From contig OY759214.1 of assembly GCA_963662175.1 (NCBI GenBank), positions 744,001 through 808,000 on the forward strand: a stretch of 64,000 nucleotides of DNA. Direction: 5' to 3'. The notes beneath the pieces are model-generated. The model was not told where the DNA came from. It made no database searches and worked only from the letters and a program-made list of their open reading frames with translations. The stretch comes from Aradus depressus (taxonomy: Eukaryota > Arthropoda > Insecta > Hemiptera > Aradidae). This document shows, piece after piece, positions 34,561-47,839 of this stretch; position 1 is the first letter of the stretch; every line of letters begins with the position of its first letter. A program made the position numbers and the translations under genes.

Positions 34561-35833
34561 TCTTCTATAACAATAAAGCTGAAACAGGGTTTGTTTGCGG
34601 GTTTGCTCCAGCATCACGACCAAACCGCTGGACGGATCTTCATGATACTCCACATGTAGCATCCTTTAGACCCCGATTGAATGATAGGCTATGTGGCGTC
34701 CCAAAATTAAGAAGGGGAGGGGGGGTTGTAAGGGGGGGCCTAAGCATAAAAATTGCTCTAGGGCATTGATCGATGGATGGATTATCATGAACGTTCACAT
34801 GTAATATTCTTAAAAGCCAAGTTGAAAAATAGGCTATGTGGCATCCAAAAATGTTGAAGGGGAGGGGGGGTTGTAAGGGGGGCCTAAGCCTAAAAATTGC
34901 TCTAGCGCATTAATGGATGGACGGATTATCATGAAAGTTCACCTGTAATATACTTAAAAGCCAAGTTTAAAAAATAGGCTATGTGGCGTCCATAAAGTTT
35001 GAACGGGAGAAGGGGTTGTGGGGAGCCTAAATATAAATGAATATCGCCCCCACCCCGGAACTCCCCCCTCCCCTCAACCGATATCGCTGAAATTTGACTG
35101 GTCATGTCAGCTGCGGATGTTAATTTTAAAAACGAAATTTGATGTTGATATATTCATTACATCGGCAGTTATTGGGATTTTTGAAAAGGGCCCCCACCCC
35201 GGAACTCCCCCCTCCCCTTAACCAATATCGCTGAAATTTGACTGGTCATGTCCGCAGTGGATGTTAATTTTAAATACGAAATTTGATGTTTATACATTCA
35301 TTACATCGGCAGTTATTGGGATTTTTGAAAAGGGCCCCCACCTCGGAACTCCCCCCTCCCCTCAACCGATATCGCTGAAATTTGACTGGTCATGTCCGCA
35401 GTGGATTTTTATGAAACTTCCCATGTAGCATTCTTTTGAGCCCGATTGAATAATAGGCTATGTGGCGTCCCAAAATTTTGATCGGGAGGGGGGGTTGTAA
35501 GGAGGGCCTAAGTATATAAATAGTGCTAACTCATTAACTACTGGTCAAATTGTCATGAAATTTCACACGTAATCTTTTTAAAAGCCAAACAGGAAAAAAA
35601 GGTGTGTGGCGTCCCAAAGTTTTGATCGGGAGGGGGGGTTGTAAGGGGGCCTAAGTATAAATATAGTCCTAGCTCATGAAGGGTTGGTCGGATCGTCACG
35701 AAATTTCACATGTAGTATTTTAAAAAGCCAAATAGGAAAAAAAGGTGTGTGGCGTCCCAAAGTTTTGAACGGGAGGGGGGGTTGTGGGGGGGCCTAAGTA
35801 TAAATATAGAGCTAACTCTTTAACAGTTGGTCG
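34561..35833 (+). mobile_element. Helitron unit 6, third tandem copy, internally deleted and cut by the inversion
   Basis: It starts like units 4 and 5 (TCTTCTATAACAATAAAGCT). Within the 144-bp array (35037-35403) it jumps at GCAGTGGATTTTTATG into the subterminal part of the inner Helitron 5' region. About 550 bp are lost, apparently through the shared GGAT-TTT word. ~145-bp repeats continue to 35833, where TTGGTCG meets inverted DNA. Confidence 0.75.
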
Positions 35834-36409
35834 TATCAGTTTTAACAATTATTAAGCCTATAAACCGTTAAATAGCGCAAATTTTTTGAAAAACATTTTT
35901 ATTTTGATTTTTGGTTAGGATTCAGATATACGGTCGTTCTCTATCAGTTTTAACAAATATTAAATCTATAAACCGTTAAAAAGCGAGAAATTTCAAGAAT
36001 GGAGTCTACCGAGCTCAGGATCGCCACTTAGAAATCTAGCTGAGGCACTTAGGTCAGATGTTTCAATCGGGAAGTTAAAAAACACTTTGAGCACGTCGTC
36101 CTTCGGATGGGACTTTAAGCGATGATCCAGGCTTTTTCGAATGTGAGGTACTCGATACATGAGACGTATGTTATGTAAATAAACCTGGTTAGGGTGAAAT
36201 TTCACTTAGGTTGAAAATAGCCTTGAGCACGTCGTCCGTCGGATGGGACTTTTCGGATATATCTGATTCTGTCGTATCAGTTTTAACAATTATTAAGCCT
36301 ATAAACCGTTAATAGCGTGAATTTGTTGAAAAACATTTTTATTTTGATTTTTGTGTAGGATTCAGATAATCCGGTCGTTCTCTATCAGTTTTAACAAATA
36401 TTAAATCTA
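35834..36409 (-). repeat. 441-bp satellite, inverted, about 1.3 monomers
   Basis: Reverse complement of the 441-bp family: TTCTGTCGTATCAGTTTTAAC and the LSGDPELGRLHS-coding stretch are read on the minus strand. It adjoins the bypassed Helitron 3' end at 36407-36415, like the other 441-bp arrays. Confidence 0.9.
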
Positions 36410-38707
36410 TAGCAGTTATACCCGGCGTTGCCCGGGGAACTTTGATTTTTTCTCCCAATATCTTCTATAACGCTATTCAGTTCCTCGACAGTACATTCAT
36501 GATGTTATAATTTTCATGTATTCATACGGAATAAGGCTTATAGTCCTTCAGCTGTTGTAACGCTAGTAAGTTTTTAGGACCCCTGGGCACCACAGCTAGT
36601 ATGCGCCTTTCAACGGCGGAAGCCACACCTAGTGAATACTTAGCATCGCTGGACGTCCTAGTCAGTGCGTACTTAAGAACGTTTGTGACGACAGCTAGTA
36701 ATGTGGCTTGCAACTCTGAGCACCACAGCTAGTACGTAGTAGGGAATGCTGGGCATCATAGCTAGTATGTGCCTTGCGACGGCGGACCCAACAGCTAGTA
36801 CGTAGTTAGGAACGCTGGTCACCACAGCTAGTATGTGCCTCGCAACAGCGGACCCCACAGCTAGTACGAAGTTAGGAACGCTGGGCATCACAGCTAGTAA
36901 ATGTCTTATAGGTGCCTTGCAACAGCGAACCCCACAGCCAGTACATAGTTAGGAACGCTGGGGCTGAGCACTACAGCTAGTAAGTACCTTGCAACAGCGG
37001 ACCCCACAGCTAGTACGATATTAGGAACGCTGGACATCACAGCTAGTAAATGTCTTGCAACAGCGAACCGACAGCGAATACATAGTTACTACTACTACAT
37101 GTGAAATTCATGACAATCCGATTCATGACAATACGACCAACCGTTAATGAGCTAACTCTATATGTATATTTAGCCCCCCCCACAACCCTCCTTCTTGTTC
37201 AAAATTTTGGGCCGTTACACACCTAATATTTCTATTTGGCTTTTAAAAATACTACATGTGAAATTTCATGACGATTCGCCCATTAGTTAATGAGTTAGCT
37301 CTATATTTATACTTAGGCCCCCCAACTACCCCCCCCCTCCCGTAAAAAATTTTGAGCCGTCACACCGCCTATTTTTCTATTTGGTCTTCAGGAATACTAC
37401 ATGTGAAACTTCGTGACAATGCGACCAACTGTTAAAGAGTTAGCTCTATATTTATACTTAGGCCCCCCCACAACCCCCCCTCCCGTTCAAAACTTTGCGA
37501 CGCCACACACCTTTTTTTCCTATTTGGCTTTTAAAAATACTACATGTGAAATTTCATGACGATTCGCCCATTAGTTAATGAGTTAGCTCTATATTTATAC
37601 TTAGGCCCCCCCCACTACCCCCCCTCCCGTAAAAAAGTTTGAGCCGTCACACCGCCTATTTTTTTATTTAGTCTTCAGGAATACTACATGTGAAACTTCG
37701 TGACAATGCGACCAACTGTTAAAGAGTTAGCTCTATATTTATACTTAGGCCCCCCCACAACCCCCCCTCCCGTTCAAAACTTTGGGACGCCACACACCTT
37801 ATTTTTCTATTTGGCCTTCAGGAATACTCCATGTGAAATTTCGTGACAATCCGACCAACCGTTAAAGAATTAGCTCTATATTTATACTTAGGCCCCCCCA
37901 CAACCCCCCCTCCCGTTCAAAACTTTGGGACACCACACACCTTTTTTTCCTATTTGGCTTTTAAAAATACTACGTGAAATTTCATGACGATTCGCCCATT
38001 AGTTAATGAGTTAGCTCTATATTTATACTTAGGCCCCCCCACAACCCCCCCCTCCCGTTCAAAACTTTGGGACGCCACACACCTTATTTTCCTATTTGGC
38101 TTTTAAAAATACTACGTGAAATTTCATGACGATTCGCCCATTAGTTAATGAGTTAGCTCTATATTTATACTTAGGCCCCCCCACAACCCCCCCTCCCGTT
38201 CAAAACTTTGGGACGCCACACACCTTTTTTTCCTATTTGGCTTTTAAAAATACTACGTGAAATTTCATGACGATTCGCCCATTAGTTAATGAGTTAGCTC
38301 TATATTTATACTTAGGCCCCCCCACAACCCCCCCTCCCGTACAAAACCTTGGGACGCCACACACCTTTTTTTCCTACTTGGCTTTAAAAAAGACTACGTG
38401 TGAAATTTCATGACAATTCGCCCATTAGTTATGAGTTAGCTCTATATTTATACTTAGGCCCCCCTTACAACCCCCCCTCCCGATCAAAACTTTGGGACGC
38501 CACACACCTTTTTTTCTTGTTTGGCTTTTAAAAAAACTACCTGTAAAATTTCATGACAATTCGCCCATTAGTTAATGAGTTAGCACTATTTATATACTTA
38601 GGCCCCATTTACAACCCCCCCTCCCGATCAAAATTTTGGGACGCCACATAGCCTATTGTTCAATCGGGCTCAAAAGAATGCTACATGGGCAGTTTCATGG
38701 GCTTTCC
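35834..38707 (-). mobile_element. inverted 2.87-kb block: Helitron plus 441-bp monomers
   Basis: Everything here reads in the opposite sense to the rest of the chain. On the minus strand, from 38699 down, there is a Helitron subterminal 5' region, ~145-bp repeats (38640-37091), 66-bp repeats (37090-36531), the 3' hairpin region with the CTGCTATAG variant (36415-36407), then 441-bp sequence to 35834. The 441-bp piece breaks at AACTGATACGA and DNA to the right resumes with CGACAGATTCAG, which is the continuation of the same monomer. The block is therefore a simple inversion, with a small untidy join at 38700-38707. Confidence 0.85.
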
Positions 38708-41225
38708 GACAGATTCAGATTTATCCGGAAAGTCCCATCCGAAGGACGACGTGCTCAAGGCTTTCAACCTAAGTAGAAATTGACCTACCCAGGTTTATTT
38801 ACATAACATACGTCTCATTATCGAGTACCTCACATTCGAAAAAGCCCTGGATCATTGCTTAATGTCCCATCCGAAGGACGACATGCTCAAAGTTATTTTT
38901 AGCTTACCGATTAAAACATCTGACCTAAGTACCTCAACTAGATTTCTAAGTGGCGATCCTGAGCTCGGTAGACTCCATTCTTGAAATTTCTCGCTTTTTA
39001 ACGGTTTATAGATTTAATATTTGTTAAAACTGATAGAGAACGACCGGATTATCTGAATCCTACACAAAAATCAAAATAAAAATGTTTTTCAAAAAATTCA
39101 CACTATTTAACGGTTTATAGGCTTAATAACTGTTAAAACTGATACGACAGAATCAGATATATCCGAAAAGTCCCATCCGACGGACGACGTGCTCAAGGCT
39201 ATTTTCAACCTAAGTGAAATTTCACCTAACCAGGTTTATTTACATAACATACGTCTCATTATCGAGTACCTCACATTCGAAAAAGCCCTGGATCATCGCT
39301 TAAAGTCCCATCCGAAGGACGACGTGCTCAAAGTGTTTTTTAACTTCCCGATTGAAACATCTGACCTAAGTGCCTCAGCTAGATTTCTTAGTGGCGATCC
39401 TGAGCTCGGTAGACTCCATTCTTCAAATTTCTCGCTTTTTAACGGTTTATAGATTAAATATTTGTTAAAACTGATAGAGAAGCGACCGGATTATCTGAAT
39501 CCTACACAAAAATCAAAATAAAAATGTTTTTCAAAAAATTTGCGCTATTTAACGGTTTATAGGCTTAATAATTGTTAAAACTGATACGACAGATTCAGAT
39601 TTATCCGGAAAGTCCCATCCGAAGGACGACGTGCTCAAGGCTTTCAACCTAAGTAGAAATTTCACCTGACCAGGTTTATTTACATAACATACGTCTCATT
39701 ATCGAGTACCTCACATTCGAAAAAGCCCTGGATCATCGCTTAAAGTCCCATCCGAAGGACGACGTGCTCAAAGTGTTTTTTAACTTCCCGATTGAAACAT
39801 CTGACCTAAGTGCCTCAGCTAGATTTCTAAGTGGCGATCCTGAGTTCGGTAGACTCCATTCTTCAAATTTCTCGCTTTTTAACGGTTTATAGATTTAATA
39901 TTTGTTAAAACTGATAGAGAACGACCGGATTATCTGAATCCTACACAATAATCAAAATAAAAATGTTTTTCAAAAAATTTGCGCTATTTAACGGTTTATA
40001 GGCTTAATAATTGTTAAAACTGATACGACAGATTCAGATTTATCCGGAATGTCCCATCCGAAGGACGACGTGCTCAAGGCTATTTTCAACCTAAGTAGAA
40101 ATTGACCTACCCAGGTTTATTTACATAACATACGTCTCATTATCGAGTACCTCACATTCGAAAAAGCCCTGGATCATTGCTTAATGTCCCATCCGAAGGA
40201 CGACGTGCTCAAAGTTATTTTTAGCTTCCCGATTAAAACATCTGACCTAAGTGCCTCAACTAGATTTCTAAGTGGCGATCCTGAGCTCGGTAGACTCCAT
40301 TCTTGAAATTTCTCGCTTTTTAACGGTTTATAGATTTAATATTTGTTAAAACTGATAGAGAACGACCGGATTATCTGAATCCTACACAAAAATCAAAATA
40401 AAAATGTTTTTCAAAAAATTCGCGCTATTTAACGGTTTATAGGCTTAATAATTGTTAAAACTGATACTACAGATTCAGATATATCCGGAAAGTCCCATCC
40501 GAAGGACGACATGCTCAAGGCTTTCAACCTAAGTGGAAATTGACCTACCCAGGTTTATTTACATAACATACGTCTCATTATCGAGTACCTCACAATCGAA
40601 AAAGTCCTGGAACATCGCTTGGAGTCCCATCCGAAGGACGACGTGCTCATAGTTATTTTTCACTTCCCGATTAAAACATCTGACCTAAGTGCCTCAGCTA
40701 GATTTGTAAGTGGCGATCCTGAGCTCGGTAGACTCCATTCTTCAAATTTCTCGCTTTTTAACGGTTTATAGATTAAATATTTGTTAAAACTGATAGAGAA
40801 CGACCGGATTATCTGAACCCCACACAAAAATCAAAATGAAAACGTTTTTCAAAAAATTCGCGCTATTTAACGGTTTATAGGCTTAATAATTGTTAAAACT
40901 GATACTACAGATTCAGATATATCCGGAAAGTCCCATCCGAAGGACGACATGCTCAAGGCTTTCAACCTAAGTGGAAATTGACCTACCCAGGTTTATTTAC
41001 ATAACATACGTCTAATTATCGAGTACCTCACATTCGAAAAAGCCCTGGATCATCGCTTAATGTCCCATCCGAAGGACGAAGTGCTCAAAGTTATTTTTAA
41101 CTTCCCGATTAAAACATCTGACCTAAGTGCCTCAGCTAGATTTCTAAGTGGCGATCCTGAGCTCGGTAGACTGCATTCTTCAAATTTCTCGCTTTTCAAC
41201 GGTTTATAGATTTAATATTTGTTAA
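38708..41225 (+). repeat. 441-bp satellite array 3 (about 6 monomers)
   Basis: Anchors CGACGTGCTCAAGG or CGACATGCTCAAGG lie near 38745, 39185, 39625, 40065, 40505 and 40945. Only the 39189 monomer is fully open. The others have lost three bases at GCTTTCAACC, or have AGTAGAAATTGA stops, or both. The last monomer carries the CGCTTAATGTCC and GACGAAGTGCTC variants, as do the last monomers of arrays 4 and 5. Confidence 0.9.
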
Positions 41226-41344
41226 CTGACAGAGCCATAGAGTGTGCTGGTTTCGGATTATGCCAACGTCAGCACAACGTTCAGACTGACTTTAACTATG
41301 GTCACACCGATCCACTATGGAAGAAAAATGCCAAAAAAAAAAAG
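41226..41344 (+). other. post-array spacer, truncated copy
   Basis: Same sequence as 21856-22024 up to the A-run, then directly GATTGTTCCAGCATCACG. The hairpin, the Helitron 5' end and its microsatellite are missing. Two bases differ from the other copies (TTTAACTATGG, GGTCACACC). Confidence 0.8.
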
Positions 41345-41737
41345 ATTGTTCCAGCATCACGCCCAAACCGCTCGACGGATTTTTATGAAACTTCCCATGT
41401 AGCATTCTTTTGAGCCCGATTGAATAATAGGCTATGTGGCGTCCCAAAATTTTGATCGGGAGGGGGGGTTGTAAGGGGGGCCTAAGTATATAAATAGTGG
41501 TAACTCATTAACTAATGGTCAAATTGTCATGAAATATCACACGTAGTCTTTCGCAGTTGAAAGGCGCATACTAGCTGTGGTGCCCAGGGATCCTAAAAAA
41601 TTACTAGCGTTACTACAGTTGAATTCCGTATGAATAATTAAAAATTATAACATCACTATCGAGGAACTGAATAGCCTTATAGGAGATATTGGGAGAAATG
41701 TCAAAGTTCCCCGGGCTACGCCGGGTATTACTGCTAG
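41345..41737 (+). mobile_element. Helitron unit 7, deleted remnant
   Basis: The 5' end is lost. It begins at the subterminal TGTTCCAGCATCACGCCC, has about one ~145-bp unit, then jumps at ACGTAGTCTTTCGCAGTTG into the last 66-bp units. It keeps a complete 3' end with clean CTAG (41734-41737). The 3' part is the same as in unit 8 (CATCACTATCGAGG, GGGCTACGCCGGG), so it is a shortened copy of that subfamily. Confidence 0.8.
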
Positions 41738-44700
41738 TCTATATTAATAAAGCTGAAACGGGGTTTGTTTGTTTGTATGTTTGTTCCAGCATCACGCCCA
41801 AACGGCTGGACGGATTTTCATGACTTCACATGTAGCATTCTTTTGAGCCCGATTGAATAATAGGCTATGTGGCGTCCCAAAATTTTGATCGGGAGGGGGG
41901 GTTGTAAGGGGGGCCTAAGTATATAAATAGTGCTAACTCAATAACTAATGGTCGAAATGTCATGAAATTTCACATGTAGTATTTTTAAAAGCCAAATAGA
42001 AATATTAGGTGTGTGGCGTCCCAAAGTTTTGAACGGGAGGGGGGGGTTGTGGGAGGGCCTAAGTATAAATATAGAGCTAACTCATTAACTAATGGGCGAA
42101 TCGTCATGAAATTTCACATGTAGTATTTTTAAAAGCCAAATAGGAAAAAAAGGTGTGTGGCGTCCCAAAGTTTTGAACGGGAGGGAGGGTTGTGGGGGGG
42201 GCCTAAGTATAAATATAGAGCTAACTCATTAACTAATGGGCGAATCGTCATGAAATTTCACATGTAGTATTTTTAAAAGCCAAATAGGAAAAAAAGGTGT
42301 GTGGCGTCCCAAAGTTTTGAACGGGAGGGGGGGTTGTGGGGGGGCCTAAGTATAAATATAGAGCTAACTCTTTAACGGTTGATCGTATTGTCATGAATCG
42401 GATTGTCATGAATTTCACATGTAGTAGTAGTAACTATGTATTCGCTGTGGGGTTCACTGTTGCAAGGCACTTACTAGCTGTAGTGCTCAGCCCCAGCGTT
42501 CCTAACTATGTACTGGCTGTGGGGTTCGCTGTTGCAAGGCACCTACAAGACATTTACTAGCTGTGATGCCCAGCGTTTCTAATTACGTACTAGCTGTGGG
42601 GTCTGCTGTTGCAAGGGGCTAGCAGTGTGGCCCAGCGTATTTCACTACGTAGGTACTAGCCGTGGGGTCCGCCGTTGCAAAACTCATACTAGCTGTGATG
42701 CCCTGTGGTTCTAACTACATACTATCTGTGGGGTTCGCAGTTGCAAGGCACCTACTACCTGTAGGGCCCAGCGTTCCTAAAAACGTACTAGCTGTGGGGT
42801 CCGTCGTTGCAAAAGCATACTAGCTGTGATGCCCAGGGTTCCTAATATCGTACTAGCTGTGGGGTCCGTTGTTGCAAGGCATTTACTAGCTGTAGTGCCC
42901 AGCGTTCCTAACTTCGTACTAGCTGTGGGGTCCGCTGTTGGTCGGATTGTCACGAAATTTCACATGGAGTATTCCTGAAGGCCAAATAGAAAAATAAGGT
43001 GTGTGGCGTTCTGAAGTTTTGAACGGGAGGGGGGGTTGAGGGGGGCCTAAGTATAAATATAGAGCTAGCTCATTAACGGTTGGTCGCATTGTCACGAAGT
43101 TTCACATGTAGTATTCCTGAAGACCAAAAAAAAAAAAAGGTGTGTGGCGTCCCAAAAATTTGAACGGGGGGAGGGGGCGGGGGGGGGGGGGGGGGTAGGC
43201 CTAAGTATAAATATAGAGCTAACTATTCAAAGATTGGTCGGATTGTCACAAAATTTCCATGTAGTATTTTTAAAATCCAAATAGAAATATAAGATGTGTG
43301 GCGACCCAAAGTTTTGAACGGGAGGGGAGGTTGTGGGGATAGGCCTAAGTATAAATATAGTGCTGGCTCATTAACGGTTGGTCAGATTGTCACGAAATTT
43401 CACATGTAGTATTTCTGAAAGTCAAATAGAAAAATAGGCGGTGTGACGGCTCAAAATTTTGTACGGGAGGGGGGGTAGTGGCGGGGGGGGCCTAAGTATA
43501 AATATAGTGCTAGCTCAATAACGGTTGGTCGTATTGTCATGGAATTTCACATGTAGTATTCTTAAAAGCCAAATAGAAATATAGGGTGTATATGTCACAA
43601 AATTTTGAACGGGAGGGTGGGTTGATGGGGGCCTAAGTATAAGTATAGTGATGTCATTAACGGATGATCGGATTGTCACGAAATTTCACATGTAGTATTC
43701 ATAAAGGCCAAATAGAAAAATAGGGTGTGACGTCAAAAAATTGTGAACGGGAGGGGGGGTATGGGGGTAGGCCTAAATTTGAATATAGTGATAGGTCATT
43801 AACGGATGATCGGATTGTCATGGAATTTCACATGTACTATTATTGATAGCCAAATAGAAAAATACACTAGCTGTGATGCCCAGTGGTTCTAACTACGTAC
43901 TAGCTGTGGGGTCCGCCGTTACAAAAACATACTAGCTGTGATGCCCAGCGTTTCTAACTAGGTACTAGCGGTGGGGTCCGCCGTTGCAGAACACATACTA
44001 GCTGTGATGCTGAGCGTTTCTAACTACGTACTAGCTGTGGGGTCCGCCGTTGCAAAACACTTACTAGCTGTGATGCCCAGTGGTTCTAACTACATACTAA
44101 CTGTGGGGTCCGCTGTTGCAAAGCACTTAATAGCTGTGATGCTGAGCGTTTCTAACTACGTACTAGCTGTGGGGTCCGCCGTTGCAAAAACATACTAGCT
44201 GTGATGCCCAGCGTTTCTAATTAGGTACTAGCGGTGGGGTCCGCCGTTGCAGAACACATACTAGCTGTGATGCTGAGCGTTTCTAACTACGTACTAGATG
44301 TGGGGTCCGCTGTTGCAAGGCACTTACTAGCTGTGATGCCCAGCGTTCCTAATTTCGTACTAGATGTGGGGTCCGCTGTTGCGAGGCTCATACTAGCTGT
44401 GGTGACCAGCGTTCCTAACTACGTACCTGCTGTGGGGTCCGCCGTCGCAAGCCACATACTAGCTGTGATGCCCAGCGTTTCTAACTAGGTACTAGCGGTG
44501 GGGTCCGCCGTTGCAAGGCATATATTACCTGTGGTGCCCAGCGTTCCTAACTACGTACTAGCTGTGGTGCCCAGCGTTGCAAGACACATACTAGCTGTGG
44601 TCAAAACGTTCTTATGTACGCACTGGCTAGGACGTCCAGCGATGCTAAGTATTCACTAGCTGTCGTTTCCGCAGTTGAAAGGCGCATACTAGCTGTGGTG

Positions 44701-44855
44701 CCCAGGGATCCTAAAAAATTACTAGCGTTACTACAGTTGAATTCCGTATGAATAATTAAAAATTATAACATCACTATCGAGGAACTGAATAGCCTTATAG
44801 GAGATATTGGGAGAAATGTCAAAGTTCCCCGGGCTACGCCGGGTATTACTGCTAG
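41738..44855 (+). mobile_element. Helitron unit 8 (3118 bp)
   Basis: 5' TCTATATTAATAAAGC, then 145-bp (to ~42420), 66-bp (42421-42942), 145-bp (42943-43865) and 66-bp (43866-44740) repeats, and the 3' end with CTAG at 44852-44855. Its hairpin reads GGGCTACGCC instead of GGGCAACGCC, shared only with unit 7. The deletion in ATTTTCATGACTTCACATG near the 5' end is shared with unit 9. Around 43176-43196 the G-run is exceptionally long (over 17 G). The switch at 42940 reads CTGTTGGTCGG. Confidence 0.85.
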
Positions 44856-47839
44856 TCTATATTAATAAAGCTGAAACGGGGTTTGTTTGTTTGTATGTTT
44901 GTTCCAGCATCACGCCCAAACGGCTGGACGGATTTTCATGACTTCACATGTAGCATTCTTTTGAGCCCGATTGAATAATAGGCTATGTGGCGTCCCAAAA
45001 TTTTGATCGGGAGGGGGGGTTGTAAGGGGGGCCTAAGTATATAAATAGTGCTAACTCAATAACTAATGGTCGAAATGTCATGAAATTTCACATGTAGTAT
45101 TTTTAAAAGCCAAATAGAAATATTAGGTGTGTGGCGTCCCAAAGTTTTGAACGGGAGGGGGGGTTGTGGGGGGGCCTAAGTATAAATATAGAGCTAACTC
45201 ATTAACTAATGGGCGAATTGTCATGAAATTTCAAATGTAGTATTTTTAGAAGCCAAATAGGAAAAAAAGATGTGTGGCGTCCCAAAGTTTTGAACGGGAG
45301 GGGGGGTTGTGGGGGGGCCTAAGTATAAATATAGAGATAACTCATTAATTAATGGTCGAATTGTCACGAAATTTCACATGTAGTATTCCTGAAAGCCAAA
45401 TAAAAAAATAGGCGGTGTGACGGCTCAAAATTTAGTACGGGAGGGGGGGCTGTGGGGGGGGAGGGCCTAAGTATAAATATAGTGCTAGCTCATTAACTAA
45501 TGGGCGTATTGTCACGAAATTTCACATGTAGTATTCCTGAAGGCCAAATAAAAAAATAGGCGGTGTGACGGCTCAAAATTTAGTACGGGAGGGGGGGTTG
45601 TGGGGAGGGGCCTAAGTATAAATATAGTGCTAGCTCATTAAAGGTTGGTCGTATTGTCATGGAATTTCACATGTAGTATTCTTAAAAGCCAAATAGAAAT
45701 ATAGGGTGTATATGTCACAAAATTTTGAACGGGAGGGTGTGTTGATGGGGGCCTAAGTATAAGTATAGTGATAGGTCATTAACGGATGATCGGATTGTCA
45801 CGAAATTTCACATGTAGTATTCATAAAGGGCAAATAGAAAAATAGGGTGTGTGACATCTTAAAAATTTGGGAGGGGGGGGGGGGGGCTAAGCATAAAAAT
45901 AATGCTGAATGATTAAAGGGTAATCGGATTGTAATGAATTTCACATGTAGTAGTAGTAACTATGTATTCGCTGTGGGGTTCACTGGATGCCCAGCGTTCC
46001 TAATATCGTACTAGCTGTTGGGTCCGCTGTTGCAAGGCACTTACTAGCTGTAGTGCTCAGCCCCAGCGTTCCTAACTATGTACTAGCTGTAGGGTTCGCT
46101 GTTGCAAGGCACCTACAAAACATTTACTAGCTGTAATGCCCAGCGTTCCTAATTACGTACTAGCATTAACTAATGGGCGAATTGTCATGAAATTTCACGT
46201 AGTATTTTTAAAAGCCAAATAGGAAAAAAAGGTGTGTGGTGTCCCAAAGTTTTGAACGGGAGGGGGGGTTGTGGGGGGGGGCCTAAGTATAAATATAGAG
46301 CTAATTCATTAACGGTTGGTCGGATTGTCACGAAATTTCACATGGAGTATTCCTGAAGGCCAAATAGAAAAATAAGGTGTGTGGCGTCCCAAAGTTTTGA
46401 ACGGGAGGGGGGGTTGTGGGGGGGCCTAAGTATAAATATAGAGCTAACTCATTAACTAATGGTCGAATCGTCATGAAATTTCACATGTAGTATTTTTAAA
46501 AGCCAAATAGGAAACAAAGATGTGTGGTGTCCCAATGTTTTGAACGGGAGAGGGGGTTGTGGGGGGGCCTAAGTATAAATATAGAGCTAACTCTGTAATG
46601 TTTGGTCGGATTGTCACGAAATTTCACATGGAGTATTCCTGAAGACCAAATAGAAAAATAGGCGGTGTGACGGCTCAAAATGTTTTACGGGAGGGGGGGG
46701 GTAGTTGGGGGGCCTAAGTATAAATATAGAGCTAACTCATTAACTAATGGGCGAATCGTCATGAAATTTCACATGTAGTATTTTTAAAAGCCAAATAGGA
46801 AAAAAAGGTGTGTGGCGTCCCAAAGGTTTGAACGGGAGGGGGGGTTGTAAGGGGGGCCTACGTATATAAATAGTGCTAACTCATTAACTAATGGTCGAAT
46901 TGTCATGAAATTTCACATGTAGTATTCCTAAAGGTCAAATAGAAATATTAGGTGTGTGACGGCCCAAAATTTTGAACAGGAAGGAGGGTTGTGGGGGGGG
47001 CTAAATATACATATAGAGTTAGCTCATTAACGGTTGGTCGTATTGTCATGAATCGGATTGTCATGAATTTCACATGTAGTAGTAGTAACTATGTATTCGC
47101 TGTGGGGTTCACTGTTGCAAGACATTTACTAGCTGTGATGTCCAGCGTTCCTAATATCGTACTAGCTGTGGGGTCCGCTGTTGCAAGGTACTTACTAGCT
47201 GTAGTGCTCAGCCCCAGCGTTCCTAACTATGTACTGGCTGTGGGGTTCGCTGTTGCAAGGCACCTATAAGACATTTACTAGCTGTAATGCCCAGCGTTTC
47301 TAATTACGTACTAGCTGTGGGGTCTGCTGTTGCAAGGCGCTAGCAGAGTGGCCCAGCGTATTTCACTCGTAGGTACTAGCTGTGGGGTCCGCCGTTGCAA
47401 AACTCATACTAGCTGTGATGCCCTGTGGTTCTAACTACATACTATCTGTGGGGTTCGCAGTTGCAAGGCACCTACGAGGCACATACTAGCTGTGGTGACC
47501 AGCGTTCCTAACTACGTACTAGCTGTGGTGCTCAGCGTTGCAAGCCACATACTAGCTGTGGTCACAAACGTTCTTAAGTACGCACTGACTAGGACGTCCA
47601 GCGATGCTAAGTAGTCACTAGGTGTGGCTTCCGCCGTTGAAAGGCGCATACTAGCTGTGGTGCCCAGGGGTCCTAAAAACTTACTAGCGTTACAACAGCT
47701 GAAGGACTATAAGCCTTATTCCGTATGAATAATTGAAAATTATATCATCATGAATGTACTGTCGAGGAACTGAATAGCGTTATAGAAGATATTGGGAAAA
47801 AAATCAAAGTTCCCCGGGCAACGCCGGGTATAACTGCTA
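44856..47839 (+). mobile_element. Helitron unit 9, with bypassed terminator
   Basis: It starts exactly after the CTAG of unit 8. Layout: 145-bp (44960-45950), 66-bp (45951-46163), 145-bp (46164-47080), 66-bp (47081-47725), 3' region (47726-47839). The unusual join GTACTAGCATTAACTAATGGG at 46163 is also in unit 2 (9868), so both descend from one rearranged copy. The 3' end reads CTGCTATAG (47834-47842) and passes into 441-bp array 4. Confidence 0.82.
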
